From: Cryptomeria japonica
Taxonomy: Eukaryota; Streptophyta; Pinopsida; Cupressales; Cupressaceae
NCBI RefSeq assembly: GCF_030272615.1
Contig: NC_081412.1
Location: 691,992,083 to 692,056,082, forward strand
Direction: 5' to 3'
DNA length: 64,000 bases
A program made the position numbers and the translations under genes. Shown here in pieces: positions 44,265-55,210 of this stretch. The first letter of the stretch is position 1, and each line of letters opens with the position of its first letter. A model generated the notes under the pieces. The model searched no databases, was not told where the DNA came from, and saw nothing but the letters and a program-made list of their open reading frames with translations.

Positions 44265-46128
44265 CTAGGGAAGGGTATTTCCATTCCCTAAATTAAGTTT
44301 GGTTTGACCACAGGCAGCACCAGCCACTACAAGCATAACTTTTTTGGACTTGCACCCCCGCACACCTTTTGGCTTAAAATTAGGTTTGTCAACAGTTGAA
44401 TCCGATTTACCAAAACCTTTTGGAGTACCCTCCAGAATAAGATCTGAGTCCGGTTCAAAGTCTTCCTCCCCCTTCGAGGCGGAGGTTTCAATTTCACCAT
44501 CTTCCAGCTCAATGCCTATCGAGGAGCAGATCTGCCCTCCCATTTCCATCAACATGCCAATCTCTATAACTGAAGAGTGAAAAGATTTCCATCTTCAATT
44601 ACGAGTTGATTCCTAGGCACACAAGGGGAGGGTGGAAGTGAATCCGCTAACTTGGATTCAATATCTGCCTGTAGGGTTTGGTCTTCTCCAAAAGTGTGAG
44701 AAGATCTTGTTGACTTTTGCATTGACCAGATGAGGGAGGAATTATTATCAAAGGGGTTGCTTCTGTTAGTGGAACATTCTCATTGTCAAGAGTGTTGTTG
44801 CAAATAGCTTCCCTGGTGTCAAAGGCAATAGAAGGTTCCGGTTGCAGATTGACCTCAATAGGAGATTGCATACAAGAATAACTTCGCTGAATTGTAGCTG
44901 AAACATCACAACTAATACCGGTATGATCTAAGGAAAAGCATTTAGGAAAAATATGCAGTTGATCCTCTCTATCAATATTTTGGATCCAGATCTTCCCTGC
45001 CCCAATAATTTTGACTTCGTCGGGAATCTTGGTTATTTGATCTATGCTAATACAAATTCTGAGGAAGCTTCTCCATAATTTATCCTCCAAGATATCATCT
45101 GCTGATACAAAGGTGCCAAGGTCTTTGCATATATCCTTGATGACATCAATGTGCCAATAATCTGAGGGACAATTATACAGTCTTATCCATACCTTGATGT
45201 CCAGTAGTACATACGTTCAGGGGTTAAAATTGGGCTGCCAATCAATGGCGTGATCTTCAATGCCATCTAAGATGTATGGACCTTTATTTTTCGCTTGCCA
45301 TTTATCCTTATTTCTCATAAATTCAATCATATAGAAATCATTCGGGAGGATATTAATGTTAATATCCTTACCCCACTATGCTCTACACCAAGATTCAAAG
45401 TTATCCTTAACCCACTTTCCACCAGCCCACTTGATGAAAAGGCAAGACTCAAGCAAATTTGACCTAGCAGAATTAATTTTATTCTCATCCAAAAAGATGG
45501 TGGGTCTTGAGGTTTTTCTTACCGGTTTATGAAAACGGGGTCGCTGAGGGAGGGAGGTTGCTCTTCGAAAGTCAGGGTGTCTTTCGAGGCTCTACCAAGG
45601 GTTCTGATTGTTAGGCCGGATATTGGATCTCCAAAACCTAGCTTGGTTTGCCCTTGAGTTGTATTGTCTGAAGCGCCCATTCCGCTTTTGGGGATTACCA
45701 TGATCAATCGGGGGAACCAAAAAAGGTTCAGTGTGAGGATTGCCTCTCTCGGGGGCCACACCGGAAATGCTAGGTTCAGGAAGTGGATACCAGTTTCGGG
45801 GAGCCACGAATGCGGGATGCTTAGCCTTACGAAACCAACCTTTGTTATTCCAAATGAGACCATTCTCCTTCCACTTATGCTGGTCAATAGGGCATTGGTT
45901 GCCATTTGAGTAAGGGTTTCCAAAGTTTAACCGCAGTCTGGAATGTCTACTGCCCTGGACCATATCTACTTTCCCAGCATTAATCGGCTGTTGAATACCC
46001 TGCAATTTACCTGTCTCGATGGGGAATGTTCGCTTCATCGCTCCAAGATCCAACCTTCGAAGATTGAGCGCCGGAATAGCGCACATCAGTAACCCTGCTC
46101 CTATCGCCAATGCCGATCTTGCTGCCAT
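44265..46128 (-). pseudogene. LINE-1 ORF1 (gag-like, DUF4283 type)
   Basis: The N-terminal part (frame open 46128-45592) is Asn/Arg-rich with NNKGWFRKAKHPAFV and WYPLPEPSISGV, typical of plant LINE ORF1. A frame change near 45600 leads to a DUF4283-like RNA-binding region at 45500-44900 (FIKWAGGKW, then FRICISID after stops). The C-terminal part (44555-44265) is acidic (LEDGEIET). Starts at 46128 and 46141 are both possible; the 46128 frame stays open longer. ORF1 proteins coat LINE RNA. Confidence 0.78.
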
Positions 46129-46194
46129 CCAGTACCGCCATTTCGCTCCCCTCCTTATAATATAATTAATTAATTAGCTATTTCCACATAAATT

Positions 46195-47130
46195 CCACTA
46201 CATTAACAAAATTATAATAGAGTGGTAGTTTCATTTTTAAATAACAAATAACAATTAAAAAATGATTAAAATTTTGACAAATAAATAAATAGATTTTCAA
46301 ATAATTAGAAATAATTAGAAATAATAAGAAATCAAAATGAAGTAAAAAGTATATCTTTTTAAAGTCTAATATACTTTAAGACCCTATATTATCTTGTCCT
46401 ATTATCAAATCCAACATTAAGACCTCTTCCTCTTCCTCTCCCAGCCATAATATGCTTAAATCCAACATTCTTTTATTAAAAAAAAAGTAATAAAGTGATT
46501 GTTTCAAAAATATGATCTTATCGTAAAAAATAATATAAAACATGGGCACGTCAAATCATAATTATTTCTGAATTCAAGCCCATTGAAATTTAAGTAGATT
46601 TAGCTTCTTAAGATGACATGAAATCTTTAAACATAATGTTTTAGCAACATGTGCAATAAATATGGGCACAGTTCAATCATTGTCAAAATTTGGTAGGATT
46701 TGTAGAGCGAACTCTTAATGTGTATAACTACAACTTTTGTTTGTATCAGCTGTCCTCTACTTATGCGCGGTTAAATCTTTAAACAAATTATTTTTATTAC
46801 ATGTATAATAAATTTGGAGAGAGCTCTATGAGAAATGTTTTTCATGGTTTAAATTGTACATTCTAAAATCAATGAAACTATTGTATTTATTTATTTCAAA
46901 TCGAGGAATCAATTTTTGATGGGATTCATGATGTAAAGTCCTAACATGTACTACTAGTATAAATGTGTTGGCCTAATGGTGGATATTTTGTACACCTCAT
47001 TTGTAGCATACTTAGGTGCCTTTTGTTTGATGTATGAGGTAGTCTCATACACTGTAAGCCATCTACATAGCAAAAAAAATAGATCAGTCGGTATCATGAA
47101 CTATAAAAGGATCCATTTCTATTTCAGAGC
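46195..47130. repeat. Duplicated block A, second part
   Basis: Noncoding AT-rich DNA matching 48665-49020 and then 49990-50440 in block B. The 141-bp repeat array of block B lies in the gap between those two matches and is absent here. Confidence 0.8.
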
Positions 47131-48071
47131 AAACTAAATATTTCAGAGCAAACTATAATGAAAATGAAGATATAATATCCTAAACTATATCCTTCTTATT
47201 TTCAATAAGTAACATATAATTGACATATTAAATGTTCAATTACAACAAATTAATCACCAATCTTCTAAAAATATACACAACAATTAAATTTATTGTAGTA
47301 AAACTAAGATTCCTAATAGAGGTATCAAAATTTTGAGATCATTTCCTCAATGATTACTTTTGTACATAGATTTAAGTTTCTTTAATCTACAAACCAAATC
47401 CCCCTTTCCTTTAACCACAAAGTTCTCTAGTTAAGAAATATAGATTGTCTTCATTATCTCCATCTAAGTACACTATCCTACGACCAATCTCTTCCATTCA
47501 AATATCAAAATAAGTGACAATAAATTTAAAAAAAAAATCTAATTGAAATTTATCTAATAGTTAAGAACAATTCCACAATGAGATTTATTCCTTTTAACCT
47601 TGGAATACTCTTTAGCCATCAAGTACCTTGTATTTTCTATTTGATGTTTTGAGTTGAACTTCATTTTAAATCCACATTTATAACTAATGAGATTCAATTA
47701 ACTTGACAATATTATATATCTTGTTCTTGTCTGAAGCCACAATTTTTTCATCCATAGCCTTCTTACAAGACTATTCTCTTTCGATTGAAATACACTTTTC
47801 AATGTTCTAGTATTATCATCACTAGCATGTTATACAAAGAGATAAAAAAACATCATGTTAGTTTTACCTTTCCAATGATCTTTTATTGTAACTTGTTAAC
47901 ATAGAATGTCCTTATTTGTCTAGACTTAATACCCCTTTCAATTTTCACACTTTAAAAAAATAAATTAATTTGATATTTATTGTGTTTAATTTGATTTAAA
48001 ATGTATGTTTTAATGATTTTTCACATTTTAAAGTTATGGTTTAAAAGATTCAATTTATTTCAATATTTATT

Positions 48072-48398
48072 ATTTTTTATTAAAAAAGCAGCGTTAACTA
48101 GGGCGTCGACCCTTTACATAGTCAAAGACTATAAAAAAGAAAAGTTCGTAGCAGTAAAAACAACACATTGGAGCAAGCCCGAAACAAGCAAGGCCGAACA
48201 AAAGAAAAACACTTGTCCAACCTTCTGCAACTCAAACCCAACTCAAGGAGGGGTATGGACACTCGAACCTTGGGGGGGGGGGGGGTAGGGAGGAATTCCC
48301 CTTCCGCTTGCAACAAACAATAGTCCAAATGATATTTTCATTGGGGCCATCAAGAGAATGACCAATCGGTAAGGATCCTGCATGGAAACCATCAGTAG
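48072..48398 (-). mobile_element. LINE-2, 5'-truncated LINE 3' end (327 bp)
   Basis: Flanked by a 7-bp duplication atttatt (48065-48071 and 48399-48405). Block A contains the uninterrupted target (34259-34265). On the minus strand it ends in an A-rich tail after GGGTCGACGCCC, similar to the LINE-1 tail, so it may belong to a related family. It has no coding capacity. Confidence 0.82.
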
Positions 48399-49270
48399 AT
48401 TTATTGTTAAAATTGAGTCTATTGTTGATTTAAAAAAAATAAATTACTCCTATCCAATTTTGAATTTAATTATTAACTGATTGAATATCTATAAAATTTA
48501 GATTTGAAATACTTATATAAAAAATTAATAGATGATTAAAAATTATTAGTAACCTAAATGAATTATTTTTTTTAGGGGGGGGGATCTAACATGCTTTGGG
48601 ATGGTGTATTCTTCTATTTCATATTATTACATTTCACATTTAAATACATTACTCTTTTATCAAAATTATAATGGAGTGATAGTTTTGTTTTCTTTATTCG
48701 TTGATAGATGTTTTTATAGATCTTTTAGTTTAAAGAAATATTTTATGATAAAAGATAACAATTAACAAAAGATTAAAATTTTGACAAATAAATGAATAAA
48801 TTTTCAAATATTATTATTGAATTAGAAAAGATTAGAAATTAAATATTGAATTAGAAACAAGTAGAAATCAAAATGAAGTAAAAAATAATTTCTTTCAAGT
48901 CTATTACACTTTAGACCCTATATTCTTTGGTCATATTATTGCATTTTATGCTTAAATCCAGCATTCTTTTATTAAAATAATAATAAAATGACTGTTTAAA
49001 ATGTGATCTTATCATAAAAATACTATAAAAGAATGATTAAAATGTTATTCATCAATATAATATTTTTTGGTCAAGAATACTCTCATTTTCCTATTAAGTC
49101 AAATATACCACCTCATATCTCCTAGTAGTAAGTTCAATGATATTTCTTAACTAGAGTGTGAACTAATGTCCACTAGTGCTTGTAGGAACTTATTAAATAA
49201 ATGAGTTGAGTATGATGAGATGGCATAATCAATGAGATGCAAGTAAAAATAATGCCATGTGAGAACATCA

Positions 49271-49830
49271 TAGAAATCTGTCATAGTCGCACCTTCAAGT
49301 CATATCAATGGCCGAAGGAAAATGTCTCATCTATGACCTAAATTGAAAATGTAAAAGTATCTCTTGGTTGAATTCCACTCACATGATAAGTTCCACCCAT
49401 TAATGTAGATCTAGTTTTTTGTAAATAATAGTATAGAAACCTATCATAGTTGCACCTTCAAATCATATCAATGGCCAAAGGAAAATGTCTCATCTATGAC
49501 CTAAATTGGAAGTGTAAACTCACATGATAAGTTCCACCCATTAATGTTAATCTATTTTTTTGTAAATAATAGTATAGAAACCTATCATAGTCGCACCTTC
49601 AAATCATATCAATGGCCAAAGGAAAATGTCTCATCTATGACCTAAATTGGAAATGTAAACTCACATGATAAGTTCCACCCATTAATGTAAATCTAGTATT
49701 TTGTAAATGATAGTATAGAAACCTGTCATAGTCGCACCTTCAAATCATATCAATGGCCGAAGGAAAATGTCTCATCTATGACCTAAATTGGAAATGTAAA
49801 AGTATCTCTTATCTGATTGAATCCTGAAAT
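49271..49830. repeat. 141-bp tandem repeat, about 4 units
   Basis: Units begin tagaaa(t/c)ctgtcatag at 49271, 49434, 49575 and 49716. The first spacing is 163 because it keeps a 22-base piece (agtatctctt...) that is lost from the middle units and partly present in the last. Differences between units are few. Confidence 0.93.
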
Positions 49831-50440
49831 AATAGGAAGAAGTTGACCTAAAAAGTAGAACGTGGCAAAGATCTGTCCATGCTGACTGAATAGTGTAATT
49901 TTTATATGGACTGAACAATCACATAGTAGCAGACTCCTACAATGGCATTTATACTTTCTTTGCATCAAATTCAATACCCAGAGTAATAATAAAAAAGAAC
50001 ATGTGCACGTCAAATCATATTTTTTTCTAAATTCAATCCCATTGAAATCTAAGTAGATTTAGCTCCCTAAGATGACATGAAATCTTTAAACTACATGGAA
50101 GAAATATTTAAACTATGTGGTTTACTTTATAATTGTATGTTCTAAAGTGAATGAAACTGATATATTTATTTCAAATTGAGGAATCAATTTTTGATGGGAT
50201 TCATGAATCAAAGTCATAATATGAACCACTAGTACAATTAAGTTGGCCTAATGGTGGATAACTTACTCTTGAAAGAGAGATCACATCATGTAGTGGGTAC
50301 GATATGTACACCACATTTGTAATACATTTAGGTGCCTCTTGCATGGAGTATGAGGTAGTATCATACACTATTAGCCATCAACAAACCCAAAAAATGGGTC
50401 CCTTAGTACTGTGGACTATAAGAGGATCCATTTCCATTTT

Positions 50441-50895
50441 CACTCATGTGAGGATAAATCTAGAACAAATGAACCTATGACCATCATAAGTGTTTTCCAA
50501 CAACTTTGTTGTTTTAATATTTCTATTTTTTTTAACTAAAACATAATGCTTAAATTATTGAAAATATAATTTGTTATAATTGTAGGTACCAAAAATTAAC
50601 CCTTTCTATGCATCAATCATCTTCAATAATTAAATATTTTTTAATTATTTAATTGAGTTATTCATTTTCCCATTTCTCTAATATTAATTAAATAATTTTA
50701 TTATTTAATTCATTGATCATTTTCCTATAATTAATTAATTAATCTCTTTTATATTTCTCTATCCCCTTTATAATAAAATAATTTTAATTATTTGATTATC
50801 TAACTGTTCTTCTATAGTTGAATAAACAAAATCAATTTATTCTTCTATTCCCCTTCTTTGCTTTCAACCAAGTAAATAGATGAATATTTATTTGT
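50441..50895. other. AT-rich spacer
   Basis: Between block B and X2. Rich in ttaattaatt and aaataa runs. No gene or element end that I can support. Confidence 0.5.
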
Positions 50896-52425
50896 TGAAG
50901 ACACCATAGGATTGAGAGGGGGTTGGGGAGGGGGAGGGGGAGATGGTAGTTGAATCAGTCCAAACATTAAAAAAACTTATTTATAATCCTTTAAACTTCA
51001 AATCATAATTAACTCATTTCCTTAATTAAGAAACATGAAACCATAAAGCACAATAAACACAAGAACACCAGATTTACGTGGAAAACCCAAGAGGGGAAAA
51101 ACCACAATGACAATCACACTCACTATAAGAATAACTTGATTACAATGTTTTAGTCTCAAGGCCAAGGAAGCCCACTGCACCTGATTGAACTTGCAAAACT
51201 AAGACGCGTGACCTTGGGGCAAGATATAAAGGACTTACAATATTCATAAACACAATCCCAAGGCAAGATATAGAGATTGCACAAGCTACCAAAAAACTCA
51301 TTGTCTTGCACTGGGTATAGGGAAATGATAAATTGAAATGAACAAGTTCTCCTAATTATGAAGATGTCCTTGAAGCACTGTGTCAAGCAAACAATATTAT
51401 GGCAAACATATATCTCAGCTCATTCACTATTTCAAAACATTGTCACACTAAAGATATGATCATCAAAGTTCATCACAAAATAAAAAGTCTCACTTATGAT
51501 TCTTCACATACAGTTGCATGCCATTCACATCCAATTCACAACAATTAATGCACCAATTCATACATCCACACTTCCATTTATACAAGAAATTTCATTGAAA
51601 CCCTCTATTAGGTTGGTCACAGACAAAATATACATGAATTATGTAAAGTTTGCCATTCGAACCAGAAAAACACAATGTGGTGCACTCTAGGAGATAAAGA
51701 GGACCCAAATACATCATAACACGTCATTTTAGATCAACTCTAATGAGCCACACACACTAGCACATTCTCCAAATTCAGCATCCAATGTAATTGGTAGAAA
51801 ATAATGAAGCACATTAACTAGTCGGCCCAAAAAAACCACCCAATGCAAATTAATCAATATAGAGCTCAATGCACAATAGTAAGACCCACATTAACATTCT
51901 TACTCAACCTCCAATGCATATTCAAACCAAAAGAGTATAATCCAAGTAAGATAAATCAACTGAGTTGGCTAGAGACCAAGACAACTGACAATGTCCAATA
52001 CAAAACAACATATCTTCACTTGTCAATCAAACCAACACTATAAATATAAACTAGAACATTGCACAAACCATATGAAAATATCTTCCACGCCATTCCACTT
52101 GAACCAACACAATAGAGAAATATAGAGAATTCTGCAGACTAATCCTCACAGACAACCTCACTGTTAGCAAACTAACACAACCAACTCCATCATCTGAGCA
52201 ACTAAGGATCTGAAAACATGATAGTGCATCATCCACTAGACCACATAAAAACATCTGAAAGTTCTCATTTCTGGATCATATACTAAATCATCATAACTAA
52301 AAAAATCCAACTTCTTCTTCACTTTTGTTACCTCAACACACAATCATAGTCAACACAGGTTTTGTTAGTAGTGATAACACTAGGAAAGTTTGACATCAAT
52401 AAAAACACAACTTAATTTTCCAACA
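50896..52425 (-). repeat. X2 long LTR (LTR-c2, 1530 bp)
   Basis: On the minus strand it begins TGTTGGAAAATTAAG after the tract GACAAAAGGAGAGAT and ends GGTGTCTTCA. It includes the shared module at 51071-51110 (gatttacgtggaaaaccc, gggaaaaaccacaatg). Relative to LTR-b it has an extra block of about 910 bp (roughly 50940-51840). Confidence 0.75.
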
Positions 52426-52851
52426 ATCTCTCCTTTTGTCATTGATGGCAACACTTGTACCACCAACCATCAATAAACTCTTTCCAGACATCCTCACTAT
52501 CTCAAATCTATACTTTAGATTCTGCATCTTGACTTGCTTGGTCTTCTCATCTCCTTCATAAATGTTGCTCAACTTATCCCATATTTTATTTGCACTATTA
52601 CATTCATTAATCTCAAAAAAAATTGAGTCACTCATACTGATAACGAGTATATTGCTTGCCTTGGCATTATTTTCATGATTCTTGATCTCATCTGGAGTAA
52701 TAGGACCACCATTCAAAGCAGTATAGCTATATTTGATAATGTCCCATATTCTAAGAGACAAAAAATAAAAATAATATTCCATTTGTGACTTCTAAGAAGA
52801 ATTATTTGTGCCATCAAACTTTGATGCCTTGAAATCAATTTCCTGTTCTAT
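52396..52851 (-). pseudogene. X2 truncated copia gag
   Basis: Counterpart of the gag at 2143-2598, with 18 differences in the 128 compared residues. The original start codon is now ATA (52849-52851) and the same TAG stop follows FDGTNN. After it the frame is open from 52782 to 52396: RIWDII, NAKASNIL, IWDKLSNIYEGDEKT, LKYRFEIVRM, then the tail LLMVGGTSVAINDK. Zinc knuckle and pol are deleted as in X1. It is inactive. Confidence 0.82.
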
Positions 52852-52894
52852 CCCAAACCTTCCTCAAGTAGGTAAGCTTCACTAAGAGGAACCT

Positions 52895-52912
52895 CGCTCT
52901 AATACCAATTGT
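52895..52912 (-). other. X2 primer-binding site
   Basis: The minus strand reads ACAATTGGTATTAGAGCG after LTR-b2, one base from the plant initiator-Met consensus TGGTATCAGAGC. Confidence 0.8.
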
Positions 52913-53531
52913 TGAACACACCACTAGACTAAGAGGGGGGCTGAAATTATTCAATGCAAATCTACACATGCCATAGTAAGACCCATACCAACATTCTAAC
53001 TCAACCTCCAATGCATATCTAGACTAAAAGAGTATGATTTGAGTAAGATAAATTAATTGAGTTGGGCAAAGACCAATAATTGAACATAGACCAACATATC
53101 TTTACTTTCTAATCAAAATAACACTAGAAATATGAGCTGGAACATTGCATGAACTATATGAACATGTACTCTAAGCTAAAACACTTGAACCAAAATAATA
53201 GAGCAATACAAAACATTCCTCAGACCAGTCTTGACAGACAACCTTGCTATCAACAAATTGACACAACTAACTCCATCATCTGAGCAATTGAGCACCTAAA
53301 AACATGATAGTGTAGCACCCGCTAGATAACATAACGACATCTAAACATTCATTTCTAGGTCATAAACTACATCTACATAATTGAACAACTACAACTTCTT
53401 TTTCACTTTTGTTACCTCAACACACAATCACAGACAAAATAGACTATATCATCAATGACAACACTAGGCAAGTTTGATATCAAAACCAAACAAGTTTGAC
53501 ATCAATGACAATGCAACTCAATTTTTCAACA
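52913..53531 (-). repeat. X2 short LTR (LTR-b2, 619 bp)
   Basis: Same length as LTR-b1. On the minus strand it begins TGTTGAAAAATTGAG, right after a polypurine tract at 53532-53546 (AAAAAGGGGGAGAT), and ends GTGTGTTCA. Confidence 0.86.
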
Positions 53532-54477
53532 ATCTCCCCCTTTTTCATTGGTGCCAACACTTGTACCACCAACCAGCAATAAACTCTCTCTAGTTGTATC
53601 CCTCCCACACTTTGACATCAAGGAAAAAGGGTGTAATATTGCAAATAATGACTTTCCATTGTAATAGTAACTCTCTCTCTCCCTTCTGGGCATAACTCTA
53701 ATAGGTTCCACACTTCCCCTAACAAGGATATCTTTCTTTTGCAACCATTTTCTTAAAACCAAGAAACCAAAATCTCCACTATTCCTCCTCAAAGTAGTCA
53801 CCGCATAAATCCATGAGATAAAAGATAAACTTGGAATCTGCCCAAGGAAAGATGTATGACCCATATGCATCTAGTTTGAAGGAGGGGCAATAATATTTAA
53901 TTTTTCGTAGAGATACTCAAAGTTATTTTTTGCCAGTGCCTTGGTAAATATGTTTACAATTTGATCCTTTGTACGTACATATTCCAATTTGACTTCCTTC
54001 TCTACAACCTTCTCTCTTAAGAAATGATACCATATAGAAATGTGTTTAGCCCTTAATTGCATTAGCATATTATTTAAAGCATTACTTGCACTTGTACTAT
54101 CACACATAATAGGGATTACCTCATCATACATCACCTTGATATCTCTAAGAGTATGCTTCATCCACATAACTTGATTGCAACAAGATATTACTACAATATA
54201 GTCTCCCTTTGTTGTAGATAATGACACTGAATCCTTCTTTTTGCCTGACCAAGAGACCAATTTGTCTCCCAAGATAAATGTACCACCACTTGTACTTCTT
54301 CCATCATCAACATGTCTAGCTCAATTAGCATATGTGTATTATTTCAAAGTCAAATTATCATTCTTCTTGTACCACAACCCAAAAATTAGAGTCCCTTTCA
54401 AATGTTTGAATATCATTTTCACTACTTGATCATGAGATTGCTTTGGATCAGCTTGATGTAGATGGCAACCAAATCGA
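53532..54477 (-). pseudogene. X2 pol C-terminus (RNase H) and 3' tail
   Basis: The best copy of the X RNase H: 133 open codons (54272-53871) with LVSWSGKKKDSVSLSTTK, then YIVVISCCNQVMWMK, CDSTSASNALNN, AKHISIWYHFLREK and VNIFTKALAKN. Upstream, 54477-54273 holds the degraded connector. Downstream, a tail with an ORF remnant (53526-53870) leads to the polypurine tract. The remainder of pol is missing at the Y2 junction. The unbroken sequence across 54060-54075 is the empty target of E1. Confidence 0.85.
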
Positions 54478-55210
54478 TGTTGGGAAAATAGGTGTTGGAC
54501 ACCTTGCATAATAATGTTTATAAATTTTTAATATGTATTTATTATGTGAGTTTCCCATGGACATGTAATGTAATATTTATTTAACTAATGTTGTACATGG
54601 ACATGTAACATGTAGAGATTCCTTGGGAATTTTCTTGAGACCACTTGATGAGTTGTATTGTAAAAGTGGATATATTATATTGTATTTATTTAATATTGGG
54701 AAGATTAATTCAATGAAGTACCCAATATTAGATGTGGGGTCAATGGGTAAGTTAGCCCATGGTATTTTCACACGGTTTTGTAACACATGGTTTTGATGTA
54801 ATACCACTTGGTGGTTTTGTGGGAGCTTGTGTGTATTAAAGAACTCACAAGGATAGTTGTTTGGGTTAGCTAGTGAGATAATTAGCTAGGTTTAGCATTT
54901 GTGGAGATTGAAAGCATGGCATGAGATGTATGGTTAAATGCTTGTTCACATGGAGTACTTGTTGATGGCTAGGATTTCGAAGGCTTTCATGGATGTATTG
55001 TAATGTTGCATTATTGAATAATACATGGATGATGGATGCTTTTGGAGGCTAGGTTTTTCCCTCATGAGGGTTTTCTTAGGGTATATCTTGTGTCATTTTT
55101 TATGGGTATGTTGTCTATTCTTTGCATGTGGATTCTATGTGATTATTTTGTTGAAATCTTAGTTGGATAATGTGGAAATTGCCATAAAGTTGGCTACAAG
55201 TTTCCTTACA
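54478..55210 (+). repeat. Y2 5' LTR (733 bp)
   Basis: Matches the Y1 LTR (30228-30945) apart from a few indels, including about 25 bp around 54795-54820 and a shorter block near 54965. Confidence 0.85.

Larger units (their letters stand above)
37474..46194 (-). mobile_element. LINE-1, L1-like non-LTR element, dead
   Basis: An exact 15-bp duplication ccactacattaacaa (37459-37473 and 46195-46209) brackets it. The minus-strand 3' end is an A tail (37474-37484). Order on the minus strand: ORF1 with DUF4283-type domain, endonuclease, reverse transcriptase, zinc-binding domain, RNase H, then an extra frame and 3' UTR. It is 8.7 kb including a 1.0-kb solo LTR (39076-40097). Many stops and shifts show it is inactive. 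The 5' end is less certain than the 3' end, because the last 30 bases before the duplication are AT-rich and weakly resemble block B. Confidence 0.88.
47200..50440. repeat. Duplicated block B
   Basis: Second copy of the block A sequence, about 50-100 bases after the end of A and in the same orientation, so the arrangement is a tandem duplication of a host or old-repeat segment. Differences from A are the truncated LINE-2 and the 141-bp array here, and solo LTR Z, the telomere-like tract and LINE-1 in A. No genes. A run of at least 14 G lies near 48270-48285. Confidence 0.82.
50896..54477 (-). mobile_element. X2, second copy of the X copia compound
   Basis: Colinear with X1: pol C-terminus (54477-53532), 619-bp LTR (52913-53531), primer site, gag fragment fused to the pre-LTR tail, then the complete 1530-bp LTR-c2 (50896-52425). 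It shares with X1 the gag stop, the gag-tail fusion and the Y insertion point, so both descend from one rearranged locus. No E1 insertion is present, so X2 gives the empty site for E1. Confidence 0.85.

Noticed and set aside
46141-46194. LINE-1 5' end placed before the AT-rich 50 bases
   Set aside because: The last 30 bases loosely resemble block B, but the exact 15-bp duplication is better evidence for the boundary at 46194. The doubt is noted.
48270-48285. G run as a G-quadruplex or regulatory element
   Set aside because: A single homopolymer inside a truncated LINE; its length is also prone to sequencing error.
49271-49830. CRISPR-like array
   Set aside because: Units are 141 bp and directly adjacent, without constant repeat and variable spacer, in plant nuclear DNA.
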